Assembly: GCA_011009095.1 (NCBI GenBank)
Contig: VTPC01000391.1
Location: forward strand, 38,993-102,992
Origin: Ignelater luminosus
Taxonomy: Eukaryota > Arthropoda > Insecta > Coleoptera > Elateridae
Direction of reading: 5' to 3'
Length of the DNA stretch: 64,000 nucleotides
Below, in pieces: positions 11,180 to 22,174 of the stretch (the stretch's first letter is position 1; the number at the start of each line of letters is the position of its first letter). The translations under genes were made by a program, and so were the position numbers. The notes below the pieces were generated by a model that saw only the letters and a program-made list of their open reading frames with translations, was not told the origin of the DNA and did not search any database.

Positions 11180-11901
11180 TTTTATCTGTATTTCTACTTT
11201 CTCTATTATTTTGTTCATGATGTCCCAAATCTATTTGCAGGTAAGCTTAAATTGATAATGAACTTCCATGCCCCTTGTCAAGTCTTAGAAAACACCGGAT
11301 TGTATAAGTCTTCCAGTTGAGGTACCATCATTTTGCAGCTCTTCTTTCAAGTAATTAGTTAAACATCTTGCATTCTCATCTGCCCTCCAGGCTACCTCAT
11401 ACGACACTAGGAAATGAATTTTTCCTGAAGTCGATCTGGAGTATCTTCATTGAAGTTATTTACAACTGTTCATATTCATCTTTCTTCAAGGCATGTAAAC
11501 TAACCTTTTTTGTTTCTGGAACTTTCTGGAGAAGTTTTGTTTTGTAGTTTGTGGCTTCTCCTGCCTTTTTAAATTCGACGTCATTAAAAAGATCTATATT
11601 CCTTTTGTACTTTGTAGCACATTTTTTTATTACCTTTTGCTGTAGTGTTCCATATTCTTTTGACAGAGTAACCTTTGTAATCTGTTCCGTTCGTTTTCTG
11701 CGTATTATTAACTGCCCAGTCAGTCATTAAGTTAGGAATTTCCTCTTTTGATTTCTCATATTTCGGCACAAAATGTCTATCGGAGCAAGATTCGGTAAAC
11801 TGCTTTGAAATATATTTTTTCATTTTTGTAATATTTTTCTGTCCATTATTCTTCACTGTATTATTTATTTGTTCTAATGAATTATTTCCAAACCGGTTCA
11901 T
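11180..11901 (-). pseudogene. Crypton-like tyrosine-recombinase-type protein, N-terminal half, decayed
   Basis: The minus-strand reading from a Met at 11901 starts MNRFGNNSLEQINNTV and contains QFTESCSDRHFV, IPNLMTDWAVNN and DYKGYSVKRIWNTTAKG. These resemble the N-terminal SAM-like/arm region of insect Crypton-derived proteins (family with 'eFc.er...leDWA..m.k.dG..YK..svk.mWN.tAK'). Below 11585 it continues in shifted frames with VEFKKAGEATNYKTKLLQKV and then EDTPDRLQEKFIS and SYEVAWRADENARCLTNYL. Several stops interrupt it. The C-terminal catalytic Arg/His/Tyr residues were not located. Assignment rests on remembered family pattern; a KIAA1958/ZMYM-type domesticated relative is an alternative. 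Confidence 0.5.
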
Positions 11902-12837
11902 TTCTTCACAGTATTTAAAATGCACTACAAAAACAATGCTGGAAGCCGAAAAATTTACAAACAAATAAATAAACAAAAGTAAACAGTTTATAGTCGGTGT
12001 AATACGCTCGTGATTGATTAAAAGTCAAAAATTCAAGCCTTTTTATTGGTTGAAATTTTCTGAAGGAAGTAGTCAAAGGTAAGTAATTGTCATCAAAAAA
12101 TCTTTCCCACACTCTTCCTAAATTAATATCATAGTTATCTGTCTTTTCATTATTCGAATACATTTTCAAACTAATTTTTATTAACGTAAAATGGAAATTT
12201 AAAATCTCACAGTAAACAAGCAAAACTGATGCAACGAAATATTGTCTCTGCCTTTGACTTTCAGTTTTTTAACTTAAGAATATCAACGTTCTTTAGAAAT
12301 GTGAGGTTGGTTGCCTACCGCTTTTACCGAGGAGCGTAACCCTGTATATTATTATTATGATGAGGATTCGAATTCCAGCGAGATACAAAGTTTTGTATAG
12401 GTATTTTACATCATAACTAATTTCAAATAACCTTCGACTTAGCTAAACGAACTTCACAATTACAAATAAGCTTTTCATTTATTGCAAGGCTTAACTATAA
12501 GTTCTTACAAAAAAGATCCATGGGGGAACTGAATGCATTACTACAAATCTTGGAGGGGGGAAGTGTAAATGCGTGTACTTGCACCTCCCAGGTGTAACAC
12601 ACTGTATTTCTCTACTACTGACAATCGATTTGACAAAAAAGAGCTACTCTCGCATTTTTCTCGTAGAATGCGTCATTTTTTAGCAAAAATGGATTTTGCA
12701 AACTCTCTTCAAATTCAACCGTCTACAGAAAGGTCATTCATTACCTCGAAGACAGGATGTAGTTATTCGTATCGCATTCCTTGACAGAAATTAAGCCTAC
12801 TAAGTCATATAATCTTTTTTTCTTTTTTATTAGAATA
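11902..12837. other. Interval between Crypton-like remnant and mariner B
   Basis: A minus-strand ORF (11915-12223, 102 aa) starts MYSNNEKTDNYDINLGR and may represent sequence upstream of the Crypton-like protein. It has no recognised domain. A plus-strand ORF (12569-12784, 71 aa) is also unrecognised. Confidence 0.3.
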
Positions 12838-14129
12838 CCAGGGTGGTCTGAAAAGTTTCCGACCTCAACGTGAAAATGGCAGCACTCGTAAATAAAAGCT
12901 ACTGAATTTCGTTGTTCATCTGTTGACAGTTACTCACCAAAGTTTCAGCCATTTTGGACGCGCAGTTTTTATGTAACAGTCGTTTGAGTGAGTTGATGTG
13001 AGTTTTTTTGTGAAAATGGACAAAATCGAGTATCGAGCTGTCATTAAATATTTGTTTTTGAAAGGCAATACGCCTTCGCAAATAAAAGATGAGTTGGATT
13101 CTGTGTATGGGGACTCTGCACCATCATTTACCACAGTGAAATTTTGGGCTGCTGAATTTAAACGTGGCCGTAAGAGCTTGGGAGACGATGAACGTTCGGG
13201 ACGTCCAAAAACTGCAACTACCGACGAAAACATCGCCAAAGTTCACCAAATGGTGCTAGACGACCGCCGAATTAAAGTGAGAGAGATAGCAGAGGTTATG
13301 AACATGTCAAAAGAACGTGTTTGTCACATATTAAATCAACATTTAGGCATGAGAAAGCTGTCCGCGCGTTGGGTGCCGCGTTTGCTCACGTTAGACCAAA
13401 AACGTGTTCGAATGAATATTTCCAACGGTCTTTTGGCGCAGTTTAGGCGAAATAAATCAGAGTTTTGGCGCCAATTAATTACTGTAGATGAAACTTGGAG
13501 ACACCATTATACGCCCGAAACAAAAATACAGTCCAAACAATGGACTGCAAAGGGGGAACCGGCTCCAAAAAAAGCAGAAACCGTTTTTTCGGCTGGGAAA
13601 GTGATGGTGACTGTTTTTTGGGATAGTCATGGAGTTATTTTAATCGATTATCTTCAAAAAGGAAAAACCATTACAGGAGCATACTATGCATCATTACTTG
13701 ACAAGCTGAAGGCAGAACTTGCGAAAAAACGGCCACATTTGCAGAAAAAGAAAATCCTGTTTCACCAAGACAACGCACCGTCTCACACCTCAGCGGTTGC
13801 CATGGCGAAAATCCACGAATTACGGTTTGAACTGCTTGACCATCCGCCTTACTCACCAGATCTAGCCCCAAGCGACTTCTTTTTGTTCCCTCATCTAAAA
13901 ATTGCGCTCGGAGGACAAAGATTTTCGTCAAATGAAGAGGCAATCACCTTCGTGAACAATTATTTTGCAGAGAAAAATGCCGAGTACTATTTGGACGGGT
14001 TACAAAGATGGGAGCATCGCTGGGAGAGGTGTGTAGAGTTACAAGGAAACTATGTTGAAAAATAAAAAAAAATTTCAGAAAAAATGTCTTGTATCTTTGT
14101 TAGGTCGAAAACTTTTCAGACCACCCTCG
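12838..14129 (+). mobile_element. Mariner element copy B (near full length)
   Basis: A 1292-bp element flanked by TA (12836-12837 and 14130-14131). Its inverted ends begin CCAGGGTGGTCTGAAAAG and, on the other strand, CGAGGGTGGTCTGAAAAG; they differ by about two bases over roughly 28. It contains an uninterrupted transposase ORF. It lies in inverted orientation about 9.5 kb from copy A. Confidence 0.96.
12998..14065 (+). CDS. Mariner DD34D transposase, intact ORF
   Basis: A 355-aa transposase that would cut and paste this mariner at TA dinucleotides. The N-terminal part (residues 7-120) contains the helix-turn-helix DNA-binding region, including REIAEVMNMSKERVCHIL. WVPRLL (residues 125-130) corresponds to the WVPHEL dimerisation motif. 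The catalytic triad is Asp164 (TVDETW), Asp258 (FHQDNAPSH) and Asp293 (APSDFFLFP), with 34 residues between the last two. A second Met at residue 7 (MDKIEY, position 13016) may be the true start and would give 349 aa, a usual mariner length. One oddity is TWRHHYTPE, where copy A has TWIHHYTPE; this is a change in a conserved block. The frame is intact, but activity is uncertain because of this substitution and the mismatched ends. Confidence 0.95.
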   Translation: MSFFVKMDKIEYRAVIKYLFLKGNTPSQIKDELDSVYGDSAPSFTTVKFWAAEFKRGRKSLGDDERSGRPKTATTDENIAKVHQMVLDDRRIKVREIAEVMNMSKERVCHILNQHLGMRKLSARWVPRLLTLDQKRVRMNISNGLLAQFRRNKSEFWRQLITVDETWRHHYTPETKIQSKQWTAKGEPAPKKAETVFSAGKVMVTVFWDSHGVILIDYLQKGKTITGAYYASLLDKLKAELAKKRPHLQKKKILFHQDNAPSHTSAVAMAKIHELRFELLDHPPYSPDLAPSDFFLFPHLKIALGGQRFSSNEEAITFVNNYFAEKNAEYYLDGLQRWEHRWERCVELQGNYVEK

Positions 14130-14131
14130 TA

Positions 14132-17126
14132 TTACTTAGCTGAGATCCAAAAGACTTATTAAAAGAGAAAGAATTCATAATACGTTTTACTCCAGTCTTC
14201 GTGATAATATTAGTTGCTTAAACTGAAAACAGTCGCGATTTTTAGTCAGATAGCGTATGACAAAAGTACGACCACACATGGTTGTTTTTTAAGTATCTTA
14301 CTAAAAGTAGCAGACTGCATAAAGGCAATCTAAAACCTTTAATACCAACTATGCTATTGTGTCTTAAACTGTGCTCTGCGCATCATGAGTCTTCGTCAGA
14401 CCGAGAACAAAAGTGATGCTTTTAAGTTGGGCGTCCATACAGTTCAAATAAAAGTTTAGGTTTAGATCAAGCTTCCCTTTCTTTTAAAATGTTTCGTGCT
14501 AATTTTAATTTTATTTTATTTTAACTGAGCAGGTATTTTTAGGCTTCCATAAGACTTTGAAACTAGTCAAAATCTTTGTACCAATTAAATGTTTCATGTA
14601 GATTGGACTTTCTAAGCTCATCAAACTTTTCCAACCGATTAGTATTTTAAAACCGGTAGAACATTTTCAAACAATTAAGTTTTTCAAGTAGATTAGACCG
14701 ACTTTCTATAAACAGCAGATTTTTCTTTTTGGCGATTGTTACGTCAAACACGACATGATGTTCAGTTTGGTCCCTAATTTTGAGAACTTCGAATCAGAAA
14801 CGTATACTACAGAAATGATGTTTAAAGTATCATTAAAGTTTGAAGTTTCTGCTTTTTTTGAGTTTTTATCATACTTTGCTAGTGGAACTTGCTGAGCTAT
14901 CGAATAGATTGACTATTGAATCCGTTGGTACTTGTAAAGCGACTGCTTTCTGAATCATTCAACCTTTTATTTCAAGTATTGATTAACCATTACTCTTAAA
15001 AATGTGAAAATCGTAACAAATCTTAAATCGTTGAAACTGCAGCCTTTTGATGTCATCTGAGAATAAAAAAAGAGCACTAGTCAAAAATGATTTGGTTCAT
15101 AATAATTATGGCTAACTAGTCTTTCCATCAAAATATTTCACACCCAGTTGTAAGAATGAAAATGTGGATCTAACAAGTTATGACTTCCATTACAAATTAT
15201 GTTTTATAAGAGCGACCTGTGGATTTTAAAAATGTTAGACATAAACAATATCTGGTTCGTAAATCCTAATATTCAGCCATCTCTCAATTCTTTCTATTTG
15301 TTGTAAACTATATTAAAGCTATGTTTTGAACACTTAAACAGAAGCAGAAGCAATCATATTCATAGGAGGAGGAAACAACTTTATTTGAGAAAACTGCTTA
15401 ATTGTAACATTAAGTTGCCACATTCTTGAATTTATGTTTGATTTTGTATATGGAATTGAAATAAACTAATAGATTTCTGCGGTATAAGATTATAAATTTT
15501 GTTCAAGTCCGAAATGGGCAATGCAACAAATTTGTTTGCACTACCTCGAGATCTAAAAACTTTCCATTCCATGAGGCCATCTAGTGATTCATAAACCTTT
15601 TTAAGGTTTGGTATCCATGATTCATATATTCGTCTTTTTTTTTAATTTACATCTTCCTGTTGAAAATCTTCGGTTTTAAAGCGAACTCGAACGTCAAGTA
15701 GCTGTTTTATTTGACATGTTGAATGCTAATATGTCGCAAATTCTATTACAACCATTTTAATTTTTAATGGGTGTTTCTATAAAGCATTGAAACTTTTTGC
15801 ACAATATGATTTGGTCGTGCTAAGCACTGAATTCCTCACTACTTTTGTATTAAGTAGTTGAACTGAGTATCTATTTACAATAATTATGGATTTTTAAAGA
15901 CGTCAGTGTTTTTGCGTTTTATATTAAGCTTAATCACGAAATCCCCTGACAAAAAGAATTTTTATAAGAAATCTTACAACATTCGTACGGTGGGTTTCTT
16001 TAATTAATTACTTCTCATTGCGTTGTTTTTTCGTCGTAAATAAATATTTGAGGTTAAGTAACTTTGAAATGACTTACTGAATTACGTACAAACAAAATAT
16101 AAACAATAAATTACAAAGAAGTAGGTATATGAAACCGCACACTATTAGTAGCATGATTTCTTACTGCAACCACATATTTATCTCATCAAAATAAAAATAA
16201 TAATTTCATAATCATTTACTAAAATTAGCCAAAAATGTTTGTATATTGATTTTTTCAATATTAGTCTTCAATTAATTACTTTCTGTTTAATACAGGACGT
16301 TTCTACGTTGCATAAAGGCAAACATACAAAAAATCTCTGTGACTAGGATTCTAACCAATAGGAAAGTGGTATCATCATGCTAGATAAGTCTCATGTTTTA
16401 AATTTATTAAGCAACTTAGTGATAGGAGAAACACATTTTTAATTCTTTAACATTTAATAAATAAATAATTTTATTGTTTGTCAATATATCCTGTAACATG
16501 TTATTCAAGATTCCTAACGCAAATTCCGTAAAGCTGAATAAATTATTCTGATTATTTAATTACAACTATTTGTTAGTATTCAATAAGATGCAGGACTACT
16601 AGATATGACGAATTGTGTATATTCTGGTGCCCTTTTTTTAGTTTTGGCGATTGATTTTTGTTTAGGGTTGCTATATTTCAAAGACAACAAAGCAGTACGC
16701 CGCAATCGGCATTAGTGGCGAAGGGAGGGGGGAGGTTGTGTGTTATATAAAAAAAGATTCCGATTATTTTCTGTTAAACACTTGTTATAATAATCACAAA
16801 AATAATTTGCATGATATGCGGATATGCTAAGATGTAAAAAATTTTAAGATGTCGCATTCGTTTATTCGTTCAGAACGCTGCGCGTTTGTTATTGACAGAG
16901 ATGAAGTATCTGAATTATATGTGTGTTAAAAGAACAAAAGAAGATTCCGAACACTCGAAGCGAATAGAAAAAGCGCGACAAGAGATTTGTTTTCCGATCT
17001 CGGGAAATTTCGAAACAATTTTCTTTTGAGTGAACAAGATTCTGAAATCAGTATAACCCCGCCAAATAGGAACCCTATTTTTTTATACCTAAGAATTTTT
17101 AATGACCGTTAAACATGTATAATATA
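14132..17126. other. Long AT-rich interval without recognised gene
   Basis: No ORF above about 60 codons and no recognisable domain. A degenerate direct repeat of roughly 100 bp lies at about 14580-14715: two copies share CAATTAA, then a TTTCA-GTAGATT block, then a GAC...TTTCTA block. A G-rich tract lies near 16720-16735. I see no exon signal. Confidence 0.4.
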
Positions 17127-17896
17127 CACTGTGTCAAAAAAGTAATACACAAATTCATTTATGAGCTGCTATGATTACTTTTTCAGAAAAATGCTGAGAC
17201 AGGTCGATTTTTATTTTATCAAAAACATTTTAAGCAAAGATTTTTGTTGCTAATTTCATAATAGCGGTAGTACACCATTTTAAATCAAAAGGTAAAGTAT
17301 GATAGCTTCTCACCAAACTGCCCAAGTCTCAGAAAATTTTATCTATTCAAATAATATGACAGATTGTCAAAATATCTCAATTTTTTCCGTTTAAAAAATT
17401 AATAATAATTCGTCAAATAATCCAAAGATTTTGCAGCCACCGACAAATTTGAATGTAGAATTACGCATCTAGATCATTTTGGAATAAATGACCACAACTT
17501 AAATGTATTTCCTTTTCTATTTATTGATATCAACTATTGTTAATTGAGATTAAACTTGAGTGTTGTCAATTTATGAATGCATCAGTCGTGACCAATTAAT
17601 GATCAAAGGGAAAAATTTTCTTAAAAAGCACAAATAACTTCGACAGGCCATCATTTTCTTTTGGAAGGATGAGATTTTCTGAAACTTGGGCATTATAACG
17701 TATTTCAGTGAGAACTTTAAAATAAAGTATCACACAAGTACCCTCTATATTTAGATTTTCTTTACAACGTCGTCCTGCTACCATTTTGAAATTTATGTTT
17801 CTGCTACAAAATTAAAATCGACCTGTTCGAACGTTTTTCTAATCAAATAGAAATAATGCCATAAATGAATTTGTACGTTACTTTTTTGGCACAGGG
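17127..17896. mobile_element. Foldback MITE with Tc1/mariner-type ends
   Basis: A 770-bp element flanked by TA (17125-17126 and 17897-17898). The ends are inverted over about 37 bp, starting CACTGTGTCAAAAAAGTAA on the left and CCCTGTGCCAAAAAAGTAA on the right. The similarity continues inward: the block GCCCAAGTCTCAGAAAA on the left matches the reverse complement of the right half, as do AGGTCGATTTT and CAAAATGGTAGCAG-like blocks. The whole element can therefore fold into a long imperfect hairpin with a loop at roughly 17400-17600. It has no coding capacity that I recognise. Confidence 0.8.
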
Positions 17897-18836
17897 TACA
17901 TTAACAAGAATAAAAAATACAGGAAAAAGAAACTTAAGAAAATTAAACGCCCAAACTGCGTTCTCGCATTTAAACATTCTTGCGTGTATAAAACACTTAA
18001 CTGTCGGGAGACAAATAAAATATAAAAGATAGCAAACGAACTTTGGCAATTCTATTATACCTAAATAGGCTGACATTTTTTTTTCAAATTGTGAGATTAA
18101 TTGACTTCATAGCACATTTTTTTCAGTATATTGCAATAAAGACTTAACAGAAGGTTCCATAACCTGTTTAATCTTGAAATACCTTATTATTCTTGTTTTA
18201 ATAATGTGCTAAGAAAAGTGAAATCCTCGTCATTTTTTTACAGGAATAAGCGATCTTGATTTACAGAATAAGTAAGTTAGGAAACTTTCTAACAGAGTCC
18301 ACTTGCACATAGAAAAGCCTCAGACACTTATATAAAGCAATATTGCTGTTATTTAAAAACAAAGAACAGCAATAAGTATATTATTGAAAATGAAACGAGT
18401 AAGTTCATCTTAATCGATGGCCGACGCTTACAATTTATGTACAGTTGCTCTGACCGTTAAAAAATATTACATTGAAATATCTCACTATTAATTCAGTCGT
18501 CAATCGTTTCTTATGATTAGTAGTTAAGTTAATCGTTAATCTTCTTACGCGATTGACAGTTAATTTACTCGTCAATCGTTTGTGACTATTAACAACTAGA
18601 TTTTTAATTGTAATCGTTATTCATTAGTTTAACTAAAATTTGCCCAATACTAAATATAAATACACAAGAAATGCAAAAAGTAATTGATTTATCATTTACC
18701 AATGGATAATGGCATTACACATTATTGTAAGTAATGAATTTGTATTTACATTACATTTATTAGAAGTAATTGATAACAGTAGTGTATTACTTTTTATAAA
18801 TCATGCGCCCAGCGCTGTTCTGCCGGCATCATCACA
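17897..18836. repeat. Interval with decayed hAT-like termini and repeated short motifs
   Basis: At 18490-18620 the motif CGTCAATCGTTT recurs, together with TTAATCG and TTAGTT variants, ending in TTTGCCCAATACT (18638-18650). This resembles the subterminal repeats and TIR of hAT elements that start TATTGGGCAAA. Just downstream (18680-18818) repeated ATTGATAA-like motifs end in CGCCCAGCGCTG, which looks like another hAT terminus on the opposite side. No clean target duplication was found, so the boundaries are not claimed. Confidence 0.35.
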
Positions 18837-20629
18837 TTTGACGACGAGGAAACAAGGAAATTGAACATTTTAAAACCAATTATGTGAATGATGAAAGAAA
18901 AGTCACCGTTTTATTACCTTCTTTAAGTTATAAGCTTTACGATTTATCTATACAGATCTACCCAGTACCAGAACTTACGAAGATCTATGCTCGTTATTAT
19001 CAAAGCAGTTCGTACCAGCAGTCTCAGTATGGCAGCAGAGAGTGGAATTGTCTGAACTAAAAAAATCTAAGGTAAATCAATAAAAAGAAGCTTTAAAAAG
19101 TGTAAATTTAAAGCTTTTTATTATTTATTTATAGTTTGCGTAAGAAAGGTCATGTTTCTGCTTCCTCTGTCTATAAAGGGAAGTAGACTGCAGAATCAGA
19201 ATGTCGTGTGATGTTCAATGCATAGGAAGTAGATGTTTTAGATAAAGATCATCATGTAAATTTCTTTTATAGTGACAAAACTAGAGAGGTAGAATTTATT
19301 GTGGTTTCCGGGTGTATCAAACTTCTTTTAGATAGCGATATGATGAAAGAATTTAACAAATCTTTTTTTATAAATACAAAACGTCGACAGGCTCATTGCT
19401 CAGAAATGGATAAAAGTGAATTCAATGAAAATGCTATAGGGAATATTACAAATAAAATAAAGCATGAATTTTCTGATTTATCTGATGGTAAATTACGTAA
19501 ATATAAGCATTTAAAGGTTAAATTAGATATTACATCAGGTGCTTGTCCTAAATTCTGTAAATCTTACAGCATTACATTTGCTTTTAAGGCAGGGGTTGAA
19601 CAAGAATCATTACCAAAATAGACAATAGTTAGTGAACAACTCATTTAGCTCCGATCAAAAAAAGTGATAAAAATGGATAAGGGGTTGTAGGTGGAAATAA
19701 GATTAGAATTTGTATTGATTATAAAGTTACATTAAATCCTTTTTTAGAAGACGTACAATACAGTATCCCCAATGTGCAAGACATTTTTTCTAGTTTTTCA
19801 TGGAAGTAAGTGTTTTACTAAGCTTGATTTTTCAGCTGCCTATAATCAACTTGAGGTGAATGAAAAAACTAGTTCGGCTTTGTTCTGGAGCACACGTAAA
19901 GGCATTTATTAGGAGAACCCTTCGGTATAAAACTCGCATATAAACTCTTTCAGAGCGAAGTGTAACAAAACATTACAAGACTGTACTGGAATTATTGTAA
20001 CTGATTCCACCTTAAATGAGCACATTAATAATTAACAAACAGATTTAAGCTGAATCCCACAAAATCGCAAATTTTTCAAAACAGAGTCATCATACCTAGC
20101 TCATGTCATTAGCTCAGCAGGTTGCAAAAAAATTTGACAACACTGCAAGCTGTACTGAATATGAAAAGACCTACTGATGTAACAGGTATTAAAGTATTTT
20201 GTGGAATGGTCAATGATTATGGTAAATTTACACCAGAGCTGTCGACTTTAGATGAAATAAAGATTGCGATTTAACTTTCCAATCTAATCCAGAATATCCT
20301 ATTATTCTAGAGTGCGATGCAACTAATGAAGGAATCGATGCTGTTTTGCTGCATATGATACCTGATGGTGATGAAAGATCAATGTGTGGTATATCTCGTA
20401 CTCTAAATAAAGTGGAAAAAGGTTATTCAGTTAGTGGAGAATAAAAGAGTTGCTGAAGATGAAAGTAAAGTAACAGAAGATATAGTAATTTAGATTCAAA
20501 GTTGACGGAAATAAGCAATGGTAACAGAAAAAATTGTTCTCAGTTTAAATTTATCCCGTTTAATGTTGTTGAATATTGTAATAAATTTTTAATTGTGGAC
20601 TTGTTAGTTGTTCTACCGGCATCACCACA
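18837..20629 (+). pseudogene. Ty3/gypsy LTR retrotransposon, decayed (PBS, pol remnants, 3' LTR end)
   Basis: TGACGACGAGG at 18839-18849 matches, with one mismatch, a primer-binding site complementary to the 3' end of a tRNA-Ser. Directly before it, TGTTCTGCCGGCATCATCAC (18816-18835) recurs with two changes at 20609-20628, consistent with the ends of 5' and 3' LTRs. Between them are pol pieces on the plus strand. KKGHVSA near 19140 recalls a zinc knuckle. KYKHLKVKLDITSGA (19500-19545) and DFSAAYNQLEV (around 19830-19855) are reverse transcriptase. RPTDVTGIKVFCGMVNDYGKF (two adjoining blocks, near 20170-20230) and LECDATNEGIDAVL (near 20300-20350) are the RT-RNase H junction and RNase H. Many stops and frameshifts are present; no integrase or envelope-like gene was found. 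Confidence 0.7.
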
Positions 20630-21775
20630 CCAACAGCTTATCTCTGACAGACATCTTCATTCACTCTAATTTTTGCTTTAACTATTCAGGTTCCGGCAGC
20701 AAACATGTAACAAGTTTTATTATCTGATTTAAAATTTTGTTTTTTCTAGCAAAGTCTGTATAGGAGAAAAACTATCAAAAGTTTTTATTTTGAGACTTTA
20801 CCGTTTTTTGTAGAGCATACTTGAATAACTGGAACGACACCAAGAAAGCTTTTTTGTCGGCCCTATACTTATCCAGAAGCATAATCAAATGTTGTAGTAA
20901 AACCACCATTACTGAAAAATTTACCAAGGAACTCAAGAAACAGCATATTGACTTACACTTGGTTAATGGACTACAGTAAAGTAGAAGTGAGCAAATCAAT
21001 AGATTTTGTGCCAAACTAATCTGATAAATTTCTATTGTTTTTAATTTATTTTCTCTTTCTTTAATTTTGGTATTATTTGCAGCTCTCTTTGATTCAAGTA
21101 GGTTATGTTAAAACTGTTACAACTCTATTAAATTCTCGGTTAAGCAGCTACTTTTCTTTACAGGCTATCACATTATCATTATACTTCTTTCAACGTAGGA
21201 AGTTGCTACAATGTTCATTGTAATGTAAAATTCTGACCTTCCTCTTTATTGTGATGTTGTCATATTTTCCTTCAATTTGTGTGATGTTTGTTTGTTATTT
21301 GATATGATCCCATAGCAATAGGAAGCATTGCAGGGAGTCTTCAAAATTTAAAATTAGAAACACTTTCTACCATAATCTGAAATACATTCCAAACTCTGTT
21401 TTAAGTTCATCAAAGCTTAAAAATTATAGCCTACCTGCCTATGCATTTCAACGTCAGTTTGCGTTTTGGCTTATGTAAATAAATTTTAATTCATCTTCAT
21501 ATTTTACATTGAATAATATCTAGTAAAACATAAAACCTTACAATATAGAATTTTCAGTATAACCGTCACTGATTTAAAAAATGTAAATGGAAGTAAAGCT
21601 GGCTTTGAGATTTCTTTGTTTAGCGAAATATTTGTGGATATTTGCTCTATCTGAAACAAATAAAAATTAATGACTTGTCATTATACTAAAGGGTGGCTAT
21701 GAGCATTACCTATTTTTATTGCTATCAATTTAATTACTTCTATTAGTAATAATTAATTGTTGTCATTAATACGTA
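20630..21775. other. AT-rich interval, no recognised gene
   Basis: A 79-codon minus-strand ORF (20775-21014) has no known motif. Nothing else is supported. Confidence 0.35.
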
Positions 21776-22172
21776 CAGGGTATTTTAAAAATGAAAGCGA
21801 ATACTTGGAAGGCACATTTCTCGCCAAGAATTAAACCTTTTTTGCCTAGAATGTACAGTTTCCGAGATACAGGGTGTCAAAGTTCCGTTCAAGATTTCTT
21901 GTTTTCTCAATATATCAAGAACAAAATGAGATATCGGAATGAAATTTCCTACATGTTTGTTACTTTAAGTGTCTACTATTCCTTATCAGAGGCGTAGAAT
22001 TGGGGGTGTTAATTCTTGAAATATGGAAGAAACAGAAATTTTAAATGAAACCTTGGTACCCTGTATATCGGAAACGGTGCACTTTAGGGAAAAAGTCATA
22101 TGGCAAAAAAGGTTTAATTTGTGTCGGGAAATACGCCTACTAAGTATTTGCACTCGTTTTCAAAACACCCTG
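21776..22172. mobile_element. Foldback MITE with CAGGGTG ends
   Basis: A roughly 397-bp element flanked by TA (21774-21775 and 22173-22174). The ends read CAGGGTATTTTAAAAATGA and, inverted, CAGGGTGTTTTGAAAACGA. The two halves are inverted copies of one another: TTTCCGAGATACAGGGTGTC and the facing TTTCCGATATACAGGGTACC recur inside, as does TTAAACCTTTTTTGCC. The full transcript could therefore form a hairpin of about 185-bp arms. The two ORFs inside are by-products of the repeat. A related copy lies at 34160-34770. Confidence 0.75.
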
Positions 22173-22174
22173 TA

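Noticed and set aside
13671-13943. 90-codon ORF antisense to the mariner transposase
   Set aside because: Lies fully within the intact sense transposase; the same shadow occurs in copy A (2286-2558). No independent motif.
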